A stretch of DNA of 64,000 nucleotides from Hoylesella buccalis ATCC 35310 (GCF_025151385.1 NZ_CP102287.1:2294001-2358000); one strand, 5' to 3'; shown: positions 43,683 through 52,418, counted from the stretch's first letter. Numbers and translations: made by a program. The notes: generated by a model from the letters alone, not told the origin.

Positions 43683-45245
43683 ATGACAGAACAAGACGTG
43701 ATTGCATTGCGTGATCTGGCTGAGGTTGGAAGTGCCCAGTTTAAGGAGCGAATCAATGATAAATACGATATAGGCTGCGAACTTGTTGCTTTTAGCAATA
43801 GCCATGGTGGTCGATTGGTCATTGGTATCAATGATAAGACGGGCAATATCAATGCTTTGTCTTACAAGGAACTTCAGGAGACAACAAATATGTTGACCAG
43901 TATGGCTTCAGAGAATGTTCTCCCTGGCATACTTATTGATATAGAGAATGTCCCGGTAAAAGGCGGTGCTGTTGTCGTGGCTACAATCCCTGAAGGAAAG
44001 AATAAGCCCTACCATGATAACAAAGGGGTTATTTGGGTAAAGAATGGTACCGATAGGCGAAAGATCTTTGATAATGCTGAAATTGCAGAGATGATGACAG
44101 GTTGTGGAGCATTCTTTCCCGATGTGGCAGCTGTCAATGATATAACCGTTGATGACCTTGACGAGAGGACGCTGAAGATTTATCTTCAGAACCGTTTTAC
44201 AAAAGTGTTAGGTCTGAAAGGGTTTGTTGGTGATAAATACAAGAAGGCCTCGCTCGATGAGATAGCTAATGCCATAGCCAAAAATCATGATATTAGTCAG
44301 TTGCTGCGTAATCTACATTTTATACTGCCTACCGGTAGGCTTACGGTGGCTGCAGTTCTTCTGTTTGCCTCATATACTCAACGATGGTTGCCAGTGATAA
44401 CAGCAAAATGTATCTGTTTCGTAGGCAATTCTGTTGGTGGAACACAGTTTCGTGACAAGGTAGATGATGCTGATATGGAAGGAAACTTGCTCCATCAGTT
44501 TGATACCATCATGGCATTCTATACACGTAATCTCCGCACAGTACAAACTAATGATGAGTTTAATTCTAAAGGTGAACTGGAAATTCCTTATGTTAGTCTT
44601 GTAGAATTTACCGTTAATGCTCTGGTACACCGTTCACTTAACTGGAGAGCTCCTATCCGTATCTTTATCTTTGATGACAGATTGGAAATCCATAGTCCCG
44701 GAACACTTCCTGATGGGCTGACTGTAGATGACATCAAAGCAGGTACCTCTATGCCTCGAAACGTGTTCCTTTTTAATAATGCGAATTACTTACTACCCTA
44801 CACAGGTGTTGGTAGTGGTATTCAGCGTTCTTTGGAAACGGGACTTGATGTGCAGTTTGAGAATAATGAGAAATCACGGGAGTTCCTGGTCACAATTTAT
44901 CGTCATACTAATCTGGAAAGTAGCCAAGAAATAGATAAAAGTAACCAAGATAAGGCGAAAAGTAACCAAGAAGCCGATCATTCAGTTCAAAGGAGTTATG
45001 GAAAACTAACCAAGAAACAAATTGATTTACTCAACTTCTGCAGCGTACCCCGTACAGCTCAGGAAATAATGGACAGGCTGCGAATTACCAATCAAACAAG
45101 GAATAGAAAGAAGCATATCACTCCCCTCTTGGAGATGGGGATGCTGGAAATGACCATTCCAGAACACCCGAACGATAAGAATCAGAAGTATCGTAAGATA
45201 AGGTCTGGCGACAATCCCACTTTGCCCATTGCTGAATGTTTATAA
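43683..45245 (+). CDS. AlbA/Schlafen-type DNA-binding and ATPase-fold regulator
   Basis: A protein of 520 residues. The N-terminal ~120 residues form an AlbA_2 domain (GSAQFKERINDKYDIGCELV, AFSNSHGGRLVIGINDK, VIWVKNGTDRRKI). The middle carries a GHKL-like ATP-binding segment (VSLVEFTVNALVHRSLNWRA, GVGSGIQRSLE). The C-terminal part has a linker with Ser-Asn-Gln repeats and then a winged-helix-like segment (IDLLNFCSVPRTAQEIMDRL). Such proteins act as transcription regulators or in phage and element control; the role here is unknown. A TAnnTTTG box (TAAATTTG at 43655-43662) lies just upstream. The DNA coding for the linker repeat, AAAAGTAACCAAG, recurs in the gap after the stop. Confidence 0.8.
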   Translation: MTEQDVIALRDLAEVGSAQFKERINDKYDIGCELVAFSNSHGGRLVIGINDKTGNINALSYKELQETTNMLTSMASENVLPGILIDIENVPVKGGAVVVATIPEGKNKPYHDNKGVIWVKNGTDRRKIFDNAEIAEMMTGCGAFFPDVAAVNDITVDDLDERTLKIYLQNRFTKVLGLKGFVGDKYKKASLDEIANAIAKNHDISQLLRNLHFILPTGRLTVAAVLLFASYTQRWLPVITAKCICFVGNSVGGTQFRDKVDDADMEGNLLHQFDTIMAFYTRNLRTVQTNDEFNSKGELEIPYVSLVEFTVNALVHRSLNWRAPIRIFIFDDRLEIHSPGTLPDGLTVDDIKAGTSMPRNVFLFNNANYLLPYTGVGSGIQRSLETGLDVQFENNEKSREFLVTIYRHTNLESSQEIDKSNQDKAKSNQEADHSVQRSYGKLTKKQIDLLNFCSVPRTAQEIMDRLRITNQTRNRKKHITPLLEMGMLEMTIPEHPNDKNQKYRKIRSGDNPTLPIAECL

Positions 45246-45492
45246 ATTCAGCAGATTTTTAGCAAAAATTCAGCAACGCCTGTTAGCAATTAGCTGATAA
45301 TTAATGATTATAAATTCTTTAGCAAGATAGTGGCTTTATGCGTTGTTCGGTAGGATAATAAAGCCCATATAGTTCATGCTTAAAAGTAACCAAGATGTTG
45401 AAGAAGTGATCGAGGATGGACGGAAAGTAACCAAGATGCAATTAAAAGTAACCAAGTAAGTAATCAAGATAATAAGGGAAGTAACCAAGAAA
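44914..45492 (+). repeat. Scattered AAAGTAACCAAG repeats spanning gene end and gap
   Basis: Copies or near copies lie near 44917, 44937 and 44958 in the coding linker and near 45382, 45424, 45444, 45459 and 45479 in the non-coding gap 45246-45508. The gap otherwise has no gene longer than a 27-codon frame (45375-45458) that is itself made of the repeat. Confidence 0.65.
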
Positions 45493-45508
45493 TAAAGCAA
45501 TAAAAGTT

Positions 45509-46180
45509 ATGAAGATAAGCGACAAAGCCTTTAAGGTGTTTGTGTATTCAGGGTTTGGTGTGGCCTGCCCTATTCTGGTGGTGACGCTTGGCATGCTGCT
45601 CGCCGGATATCATATATCTACAGAGGCTAAGTTCTGGTTGTGGTTGGTAGCTTTGGTTTCCTTAATCATAATGGTTATGGCTTTGATTCGGATTTTATGT
45701 GATTTCTTACCAGTAGATAGACTGGCGAATAAAATAAGAACTTATCATCACACTTCGGAAGTTCAAGCTGCCTTAGACAAGAAAGAAATAGAAGATCACA
45801 AGATTTCAACCAGTGAGAAGATTAAGGAAGAAAATCCCTTGAAATCATACTTTGTTCGACAATTTGTCAATAAGGATTATGTTAATCAGCCTGTTTTTGA
45901 AACCTATCAGGAGTTGTTTAAGGAAAAGAACGGAGGAAAGAATGTTGTCCTGGCTTTCTATTGCGGTGCAGATACAAATATGAATTGGTTAATATCCATC
46001 CCGACCCATGCCGAAGCTGTTAGGATATTCGGGGAAGAGACAGTTGGTAGCAAGAATAATTATAGTGTGCAGAAAGGTAATTTCACTCCTGGAAATCTTG
46101 ATGATAAGAAACTCTCAGAAATAAGGGCCATGAAGCTATTGATGAAAAAGATATTGGCAGACTTGCAAGAGCAAGCGTAA
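45509..46180 (+). CDS. Membrane protein of unknown function
   Basis: A protein of 223 residues with two N-terminal membrane helices (about 9-33 and 41-66), then a charged linker with coiled-coil tendency (DKKEIEDHKISTSEKIKEEN) and a soluble C-terminal domain (KSYFVRQFVNKDYVNQPVFE, VVLAFYCGADTNMNWLISIP). I recognise no family. It sits inside the element between the AlbA-type regulator and the group II intron and has its own terminator directly downstream. A role in element stability or in host interaction is possible but unsupported. Confidence 0.65.
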   Translation: MKISDKAFKVFVYSGFGVACPILVVTLGMLLAGYHISTEAKFWLWLVALVSLIIMVMALIRILCDFLPVDRLANKIRTYHHTSEVQAALDKKEIEDHKISTSEKIKEENPLKSYFVRQFVNKDYVNQPVFETYQELFKEKNGGKNVVLAFYCGADTNMNWLISIPTHAEAVRIFGEETVGSKNNYSVQKGNFTPGNLDDKKLSEIRAMKLLMKKILADLQEQA

Positions 46181-46202
46181 GACTACAGAAGATAAGAAAA
46201 AT

Positions 46203-46236
46203 AACCTCCAACAGTTTGTTCTGCTGGAGGTTTTTT
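46203..46236 (+). terminator. Terminator used as group II intron insertion site
   Basis: AACCTCCA pairs with TGGAGGTT, followed by a run of six T. The intron begins four to five bases after the T run. Confidence 0.8.
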
Positions 46237-46239
46237 GAT

Positions 46240-48170
46240 GTACGCTCGGCATGAGCATTATCTAACGGGTAGAAGTCCCGAGTAAGCCCTAATAGCGGGA
46301 ATTACATAGCCAAGAGCAAGGGTGTTCATCGTGAGATGAAATCTGAAGGAAGCTGGCGGCAAACATCTGACCTAACGAACAGAAACTTCATATAAGGCAT
46401 ATAACCATGGATAAGATTGCATAACAAATCAAAGTCCTATAGCTATTCGGAATGGTTGGTGTAAATGAAGTAGGTATAAGATGGAAAGATAATGTTCTTA
46501 TCCGAGGAGGTCTCACGGACGTTTCAAATAGTTGTTTTTACGAAAGAAGCGGAGTAAAGCTTGCCGTGAGAAGTCAGCAGACGCCATAGTAGTGGAGTAC
46601 TCGATAACGCTCCATGAAGGGCTGAACCTATATATCAAGCGATAGTAATTGAAACATACCTTATGAAGGAAAGAATGCAGAAAACATTATCCCAAGTTAA
46701 TGGCTGTCCCCAAAGAAATAGGTCGGAAACCGAATGGTATGGGGGAGTGCAGACCTTCATGTGGATGTGTGAAGACAACATCGTGGAAGTACCATTTGAC
46801 AAGGAACACCTCCTTGAGCAAATCCTTAGTCCTGCAAATCTCAATCGAGCCTACAAGGCAGTGATGAGAAACAAGGGATGTGGTGGTATCGACAAGATGT
46901 CGTGCGAGCAACTGCTCCCATGGCTCTTGACCAATAAGGATGAACTCATGAGTTCCTTGCTGGACGGCTCTTACCGTCCGAACCCAGTCAAGAGGGTAGA
47001 GATACCCAAAGACAACGGCAAGATGCGCCTTTTGGGCATACCTACAGTAGTAGACCGCTTGGTGCAACAAGCCATTAACCAAGTACTGACTCCTATTTAT
47101 GAGAACCAATTCTCCAAGACAAGCTACGGCTTCCGTCCGAGAAGAGGCTGCCATGACGCACTTCGTGGAGCGCAGAGGATAATCAACGAAGGCTACATTT
47201 ATGTAGTTGACCTTGACCTCGAACGTTTCTTCGACACTGTGAGCCATAGCAAACTCATAGAAATTCTCAGTCGTACGATAAAAGACGGCAGAGTGGTCAG
47301 TCTTATACACAAATATCTCCGAAGCGGTGTAATGAACAAAGGTTTGTTTGAAGCGAGCGAAGAAGGAACTCCCCAAGGAGGACCGCTAAGTCCGTTGTTG
47401 AGTAACATCATGCTCAATGAATTGGACAAAGAACTCGAACGCAGAGGACTCCCCTTTGTACGCTATGCCGATGACTCGATGATATTCTGCAAGTCCAAAA
47501 GGGCTGCAATGCGAGTGAAGGAGTCTATAACCCGATTTATAGAGAATACTCTATATCTCAAAGTCAACAAGGAAAAGACCGTAGTGTCGTATGTGCGAGG
47601 AGTGAAATACCTCGGCTATTCCTTTTATGTAATGAACGGCAAATGCCAACTTACGGTACACCCAAAGTCCAAAACCAAGCTGAAGTCAAGGCTAAAAGAA
47701 TTGACAAGTCGCAGCAATGGATGGGGATATGCCAAGAGAAAGCAAAAGCTGAAAGAATATATAAGAGGTTGGGTAGGTTATTATCACCTTGCCAATATGA
47801 AACGTCTCATGCTTGAAACAGACGAATGGTTAAGACGTAGAATACGCATGTGTATATGGAAGGCTTGGAAGAAAGTCGAGACAAAAGTGGCAAACCTCAT
47901 CAGATGTGGTATTGATAAATACAAAGCATACGAATGGGGTAATACTCGCAAGGGTTATTGGCGAATAGCTGATAGTCCTATTTTAACAAGGGCGATAGAT
48001 AACTATAGACTACGCTCAGCAGGGTATGCAACTTTAATGGGGGCGTATCTCGAATGGCACCCAAAATAGGAACCGCCGTATGCGGAACCGCATGTACGGT
48101 GGTGTGAGAGGTCGGTGAACACGAAAGTAGGAAATAAACACCTATGATTAGTGTTTACCTCCTACTCGAT
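46240..48170 (+). mobile_element. Group II intron with internal reverse transcriptase
   Basis: About 1.93 kb. The 5' end is near GTACGCTCGGCATGAGC (family consensus GUGYG, so one base off); domain I-IV RNA fills 46240-46662. The RT gene follows. Domain V is visible at about 48071-48104 (CGCCGTATGCGG, AACC loop, GCATGTACGGTGG). A domain VI hairpin ends in CTACTCGAT at 48170. Both boundaries are estimates from conserved ends. Confidence 0.8.
46663..48069 (+). CDS. Group II intron reverse transcriptase/maturase
   Basis: A protein of 468 residues. RT blocks include the fingers (RAYKAVMRNKGCGGIDKM), RLLGIPTVVDRLVQQA, SYGFRPRRGCHDAL, the GTPQGGPLSPLLSNI turn and the catalytic YADDSMIFCKS. A maturase (X) domain follows (RRRIRMCIWKAWKKVETKVA) and the chain ends at EWHPK without an HNH endonuclease. 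It therefore depends on replication forks or single-stranded DNA to insert. The protein binds its own intron RNA to help splicing and copies it at the target. The gene sits in domain IV, and its ATG lies about 420 bases into the intron. It looks intact and potentially active. Confidence 0.93.
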   Translation: MKERMQKTLSQVNGCPQRNRSETEWYGGVQTFMWMCEDNIVEVPFDKEHLLEQILSPANLNRAYKAVMRNKGCGGIDKMSCEQLLPWLLTNKDELMSSLLDGSYRPNPVKRVEIPKDNGKMRLLGIPTVVDRLVQQAINQVLTPIYENQFSKTSYGFRPRRGCHDALRGAQRIINEGYIYVVDLDLERFFDTVSHSKLIEILSRTIKDGRVVSLIHKYLRSGVMNKGLFEASEEGTPQGGPLSPLLSNIMLNELDKELERRGLPFVRYADDSMIFCKSKRAAMRVKESITRFIENTLYLKVNKEKTVVSYVRGVKYLGYSFYVMNGKCQLTVHPKSKTKLKSRLKELTSRSNGWGYAKRKQKLKEYIRGWVGYYHLANMKRLMLETDEWLRRRIRMCIWKAWKKVETKVANLIRCGIDKYKAYEWGNTRKGYWRIADSPILTRAIDNYRLRSAGYATLMGAYLEWHPK

Positions 48171-48416
48171 TGAATCAGGGAGAACTGCTTGGGACGATAT
48201 GGTACATCTTGCAGAACATGATGGAATGTCTAAGAACCTTATTGTGAATAGTTGATTTATAGCCTTTTATCTTAGCCTTTGTGTCATTGGATAGCATAAT
48301 TTTGCATTGTGCTTTAAGGGACGGAACCTTCCACCGTAATCTGAAATGCAATGCCAACAAATGCTATGGAAGGTAGCAGTGAGGTTGGTCATGTCAAACT
48401 ATTCAATGATAGAACA

Positions 48417-48728
48417 ATGGAAAATCACAATTCGATTATTGGTACCCAGCTCATCGTGATGACAAAATCAGATTTAGACGAGTTAATTCATAAGGCTGCG
48501 TACAAAACGGAAGACCCATCTTCTGATAGCAACGGTGCAGAAGAACCTGCTATACCCAATGAGGAACGCTTTATTACACGTGAGGAAGCCTCCCGACTTC
48601 TTCATGTGGATTTGAGTACTTTGTGGCGGTGGAACAAGACAAAGGTTTTATGCGCAAGAAAAGTAGGCCCCCGCAGGGTGATGTACAACTATGCAGAGGT
48701 TCTGTCTCTATTGAACGAATCCAAATAA
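48417..48728 (+). CDS. Helix-turn-helix protein, excisionase-like
   Basis: A protein of 103 residues from ATG 48417 (the frame is open from 48351). A short N-terminal stretch (GTQLIVMTKSDLDELIHKAA) is followed by a MerR/excisionase-type winged helix: ERFITREEASRLLHVDLSTL then WRWNKTKVLCARKVGPRRVM. Such proteins in Bacteroidota elements act as Xis-like recombination directionality factors or local regulators. It is followed 7 bases later by the DUF6291-like gene, so it is the first gene of a replication/control operon. The 245 bases between the intron and this gene hold no other gene I could support. Confidence 0.8.
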   Translation: MENHNSIIGTQLIVMTKSDLDELIHKAAYKTEDPSSDSNGAEEPAIPNEERFITREEASRLLHVDLSTLWRWNKTKVLCARKVGPRRVMYNYAEVLSLLNESK

Positions 48729-48735
48729 TACAGCT

Positions 48736-49434
48736 ATGGAAAAGGAAATCAAGGGCTTTATGCTGTTTACAGACCAAAAGGAGGCCATCTGCTGTTTGGA
48801 CGATGCAGAGGCAGGAATCCTCTTCAAGGCTCTTTATGGCTATGCTGCCAATGGGGTAAGACCAACGTTTGAGGACAAGGCTTTGATGTCCCTCTTTTGC
48901 ATGCTTCGTATTCAGATTGATCGTAGCCAAAGCTCATACGAGAAGAGATGTCGGGCGAATAGGGCCAATGCCCTGAAACGTCAGGCGTCTCGACTGGTTA
49001 CAAGTAAGGTAGAGAACCAAATACAACCATCGTCGGCCATCGTTAGCGATGGCAATCCGTCGCAGGATAAGAATAAGACTAAGAGTAAGGATATGAATAA
49101 CATTGATGAAGAAGCTGTAACTTCTGTCATCAATGTTGGTGATATGATGGACTCGTTTGAGATGATATGGAAGATGTATGGTAAGCCTGTGGGAAATATT
49201 TTGGCCTTGAGGGAAAAGTGGATGCAGCTAACTGATGATGACAGGACGAAAATCATGCAGTATGTCCCGCAGTATGTAGCTTCCCGCCCAGAAGTGCAAT
49301 ACCGCAAGAACTTTGAGAACTTTCTCTCCCAAAGAATATGGGAAACCGAGCCTATCCGAAATGCTAACATAAAAGTGGGTATTGTGCTGCAAGACAATGC
49401 CCCCAATAAATACCAAAACGATGAATCATGGTAA
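48736..49434 (+). CDS. DUF6291-like element protein, probable replication-associated
   Basis: A protein of 232 residues. The N-terminal ~75 residues (GFMLFTDQKEAICCLDDAEA, GILFKALYGYAANG, FCMLRIQIDRSQSSYEKR) match a domain seen in phage and element replication genes of Bacteroidota; a basic patch and linker follow (RCRANRANALKRQASR). The C-terminal part (WKMYGKPVGNILALREKWMQ, ENFLSQRIWE) resembles the C-terminal region of DnaT/DnaD-like proteins. It overlaps the next ATPase gene by 7 bases, a layout typical of a helicase-loading pair. Role inferred from order, not from a catalytic motif. Confidence 0.65.
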   Translation: MEKEIKGFMLFTDQKEAICCLDDAEAGILFKALYGYAANGVRPTFEDKALMSLFCMLRIQIDRSQSSYEKRCRANRANALKRQASRLVTSKVENQIQPSSAIVSDGNPSQDKNKTKSKDMNNIDEEAVTSVINVGDMMDSFEMIWKMYGKPVGNILALREKWMQLTDDDRTKIMQYVPQYVASRPEVQYRKNFENFLSQRIWETEPIRNANIKVGIVLQDNAPNKYQNDESW

Positions 49435-50018
49435 CAATGAATATAGATACTTTTAATGCGACAGTGGAAAGGTTACGCAATACGGGATTCAGCCCGGATG
49501 CCTCAAACGTGTATTTCCATATCCCAGAGGCAAAGCAGGCATTGGCTATTGGATTAAAACGTTTTGTTGCAAATCCACAATGGCTGCCGGAATACGATTT
49601 GATAGCAGATTGGCTGTCAGATAATCATGGCAGAGGATTGCTTTGTATTGGCCATGTAGGACGTGGAAAAACGGTAATCTGTGCTAAAATTCTTCCAGTG
49701 ATCCTCAATTACTACTGCCATCTAATAGTTAATGTGGCAGATGCCACCGAATTCAACGTAAAACATGAGGAGTTGAAACAACGCCATATCCTTTGCATTG
49801 ATGATGTAGGCGTGGAAAATGAGGCTATCAGGTATGGTGAACGGAAAGTGCCATTTGCAGAATTGGTTGACTTGGCAGAGAAGAAAGGGAAGTTATTGCT
49901 GATTACTACCAATCTCACTACGGCAGAACTGTCGGCAAAGTATGGTGCAAGGACGCTCGACCGCTTAAAAGCTATTACACATGTCGTGCACTTTGAGGGT
50001 GAAAGCCTACGTCGGTAA
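49428..50018 (+). CDS. DnaC/IstB-like AAA+ ATPase
   Basis: A protein of 196 residues. Walker A is GHVGRGKT, Walker B is ILCIDDVGVE, sensor I LLITTNL, and the arginine-rich end LDRLKAITHVVHFEGESLRR fits DnaC-like helicase loaders. The start overlaps the previous gene by 7 bases, so translation is coupled. In mobile elements such proteins load the host replicative helicase on the circular form. ATG 49428 is followed by a second possible ATG at 49437. The gene is followed by the origin-of-transfer-like region. Confidence 0.82.
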   Translation: MVTMNIDTFNATVERLRNTGFSPDASNVYFHIPEAKQALAIGLKRFVANPQWLPEYDLIADWLSDNHGRGLLCIGHVGRGKTVICAKILPVILNYYCHLIVNVADATEFNVKHEELKQRHILCIDDVGVENEAIRYGERKVPFAELVDLAEKKGKLLLITTNLTTAELSAKYGARTLDRLKAITHVVHFEGESLRR

Positions 50019-50142
50019 GTTACTAGAACGAGAATTCACAAGTCCGAGAGATAGTGAAATACCGATTTAGTGAAATAAAGATTAGTAAATCATTATTTTG
50101 TAAAATCACGATTTTTACATACTGAGGAGCATGTTACTCTTA

Positions 50143-50240
50143 CAGAATTTGATTAGCAAGTTGTACTTTTGTGCGGACAAATCGTTTCTGGGAAACGCCC
50201 TATCCTGCAAAAGTGACTTGCCAGCGGTTCCTGCTGGAGG
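50143..50240 (+). other. Candidate origin of transfer (oriT) with nic-like site
   Basis: Within a 395-base gene-free stretch three inverted repeats are stacked: outer arms CAAGTTGTACTTTTG (50157-50171) and CAAAAGTGACTTG (50208-50220); inner CGTTTC-TGG-GAAACG (50183-50197); and CCAGC-GGTTCCT-GCTGG (50221-50237). Just after the inner hairpin is TATCCTGC (50201-50208), matching the YATCCTG/Y nick consensus of RP4-type MOBP relaxases, where the nick follows an inverted repeat by a few bases. The position after replication genes and before mobilisation or recombinase genes is also typical. No relaxase remains nearby. Confidence 0.6.
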
Positions 50241-50413
50241 ATAATGCTCGCAACTCGTATTATCAAAATCCATGGAAAAATGAGCGGCACAATATCGCCA
50301 AAAGGTAGACAAGATAAATAAAACAGATCAAACTCAGATTTGGACCATATTTGGTGTTATTAGAAAATACGATATATTCTTAAATTTCAAAGTATTTTTA
50401 ATTCTATCTGAAT

Positions 50414-50481
50414 ATGATTTACGGTTACATTAGAGTAAGTAGTGACAAGCAAACTGTTGAAAACCAACGATTTGAAATTAT
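50414..50481 (+). pseudogene. Serine recombinase, first codons only, frameshifted and cut by the IS
   Basis: ATG 50414 encodes MIYGYIRVSSDKQTVE, the start of resolvase/invertase-family serine recombinases with the catalytic Ser region. At about 50459-50463 one A is missing, because the next expected residues NQRFEI are found only in another frame. The IS left end begins at 50482. The remaining ~180 codons are gone from the window. Confidence 0.8.
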
Positions 50482-51918
50482 TGCTGTCCGGTAAAACTTT
50501 ATTAAACAAAATAATTTAGGGCTGACACTTCTCACGAGGTGTCAGCCCTTTTGGTTATCTTTGTTTTTACTAAAATAAAACATAACCATGAGCAAAGATA
50601 GTCATTTTACCGGACAGCCGGTCTATAGTCAAGTATTAAAGTTACTCGACAAGGAGAAAATTCTTCAAATAAGCCGCGAAACGAAAGGAAGCGAGGCTTA
50701 TGTGAAGCGTTTTGACGGTTACCAACATCTTGTCGTAATGTTGTTCGGCATCCTCAAACACTTTGATTCTCTGCGCGAACTTGAGATAGGCATGAAGGCG
50801 GAGGCTCACAAGCTCGCACACCTCGGAATGAGCTATTTGGTTCGTCGCAGCACGCTTGCTGAGGCCAATATACGCCGTCCTCAGGAGTTCTTTGCAAGTG
50901 TCTATGCATATCTACTGGAGAAGTATGCCAAGTTTTTAGCGGACAGCCGCCCTGCCAAGAGTTATAAGGGGCAGACGCACGAGCCTAAAGACTGGGAGAA
51001 GCTGCTTTACATGATGGATTCCACCACAATAACGCTCTTCGACAACATACTCAAAGGGGTTGGGCGGCATCCGAAATCAGGCAAGAAGAAAGGTGGCATG
51101 AAAGTGCATACGGTTATGAAGTATCATGTCGGCGTGCCGATGGTGGTGCAGCTCACATCCGCCGCTAAACACGACCATTACCTGCTAAAAGAGGTGCATC
51201 TGCCAAAAGACTCCACTTTGGCAATGGATCGTGGTTATGTCGACATAGCACAATTCCAACGTCTTACAGAAGAAGGCGTTTGCTACGTGACAAAAATGAA
51301 GAAAAACCTTAAGTATGAGGTACTTGCATCCGTTACGTATGTCAATGCAGAGGGCCTCGTAACGCATATTGATCAGAAAGTGCTTTTTACAAGAGGAGAG
51401 CTCACCCACGAGACACAAAGGGTGGAGATATTTTACGAGACAAAGAGACCTGTTGTACTATTGACCAACAACTTTGACTTTACTGTTGAGGACATTGCTG
51501 AAATCTACCGCCTAAGATGGGCTATCGAGTCGTTGTACAAACAGCTTAAACAGAACTTCCCGCTTCATTTCTTCTATGGGGACAGCGTCAATGCCATACA
51601 AATACAGACATGGGGTAGTCTTGATTGCGAATTTGCTGATAACAGTCCTGTCAAGAAGCATCAAGAGGCATTGTGCATTTTCGCAAGTTGTTACCATGGT
51701 ACGGCTTATGCTTATGTACTACGTCGATTTTATCGCATTTATGGAAAATCCCGAAAAAACTTGGAATGATTTCCTTGCAAAGGAGATGCAAAAAGCGCCG
51801 CCAGAACCAAGTCTTTTCGATTAAGAGGGGGCTTACTTTTGAAAAAATAAACCCCGAAGTGCAATTTTACTGGGCTTCGGGGAGGATATTTATGCTCTTT
51901 TGAGTTTTACCGGACAGC
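50482..51918 (+). mobile_element. IS4-family insertion sequence
   Basis: About 1437 bp. Terminal inverted repeats read GCTGTCCGGTAAAACT at both ends (50482-50497 and complement of 51903-51918); the bases TTATT outside are also shared. Inside, a 10-bp hairpin GGGCTGACAC/GTGTCAGCCC (50518-50548) with T run shields the transposase from outside transcription, and CCCCGAAG/CTTCGGGG (51852-51882) closes it. No target-site duplication is seen. Confidence 0.85.
50588..51824 (+). pseudogene. IS4-family transposase with one-base frameshift
   Basis: The DDE core is visible: MMDSTTITLF (first Asp), LAMDRGYVD (second Asp) and the YREK signature in YRLRWAIESLYKQLK with the catalytic Glu. Up to residue ~341 the frame is normal; at 51612-51615 a run of four G where three are expected shifts it. 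The rest of the protein, from VVLIANLLITVLSRS to PEPSLFD, continues in another frame to 51824. The first frame runs on to 51769. A TATCTTTG box at 50556-50563 serves as promoter. Without the extra G the product would be about 411 residues and complete, so recent inactivation, an assembly error or recoding are all possible. Confidence 0.85.
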
Positions 51919-51921
51919 AAT

Positions 51922-52333
51922 AACTGCCATTGAATACTCTTAGGCGAATCTTATGCTCACCACCGTCCGCAAAGGTTATCGTGCCTGGATGCTGTAGGCT
52001 GGATGTAGAGGGGATTCCACCTTCAAAGGTCCACTCGTATTGACTTCCGCCCTTACTCTTATTGGTAATGGATACCACGCCCGGGGCAATGTCGTTGAGG
52101 GCGATTGAAAAATCTAAGTCTATAGTCATGGCGGAATCAACCCTTATGGTTTGCTGACTTGTTCTTTCCTCTACAGTATTCCTGACTCGCAAGATTATTT
52201 TGTGCTCACCTGCCTGTGTGAATATAACCTTACCCGGACTTTTGTCCGTAGAACTACCAGGCTGTCCTCCTTCAAATGTCCATTCATACTCATTTGCCCC
52301 ATAACTCTTGTTTTTTAGTTGAATAGTTAGGGT
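51922..52333 (-). pseudogene. Fragment of a PKD-repeat surface protein
   Basis: About 137 codons are open on the minus strand, without a start. They encode two PKD-like repeats recognisable by YEWTFEGG, GEHKI and LRVRN/LRVFN segments. The C-terminal side runs into the IS and stops within it; the N-terminal side is closed by two in-frame stops immediately upstream (52334-52339). PKD repeats occur in surface lipoproteins that accompany SusCD systems, so this may be the remains of the last gene of the neighbouring operon. Confidence 0.7.
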
Positions 52334-52418
52334 CTACTAAATAATTCCAGGTTTTTATGGCAGTTATTTCCAATAAAATTACTTTAATCTGCCGAGTGGC
52401 AGCGTTCGGGTTCTAAAC

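Larger units (their letters stand above)
41961..50481. mobile_element. Integrative/mobilisable element remnant
   Basis: Left end at the tRNA(CAT) fragment. It contains a tyrosine recombinase, regulator, replication-type genes (HTH, DUF6291-like, DnaC-like), an origin-of-transfer-like segment and the start of a serine recombinase, and is then cut by an IS. Relaxase and right attachment site are absent. No intact tRNA(CAT) is found in the rest of the window. A group II intron has entered the element secondarily. Confidence 0.68.

Noticed and set aside
48171..48255. 28-codon frame after the intron (ends WDDMVHLAEHDGMSKNLIVNS-like)
   Set aside because: It might be the 3' end of a gene split by the intron, but the sequence before the intron is a terminator with an in-frame stop, and no family could be recognised.
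48175..48360. 61-codon minus-strand open frame between intron and HTH gene
   Set aside because: Low-complexity basic peptide without start signals or neighbours on that strand.
50115..50312. 65-codon minus-strand open frame in the oriT-like region
   Set aside because: It runs through all three inverted repeats and has no start context or domain; the DNA structure explains the conservation better than coding does.
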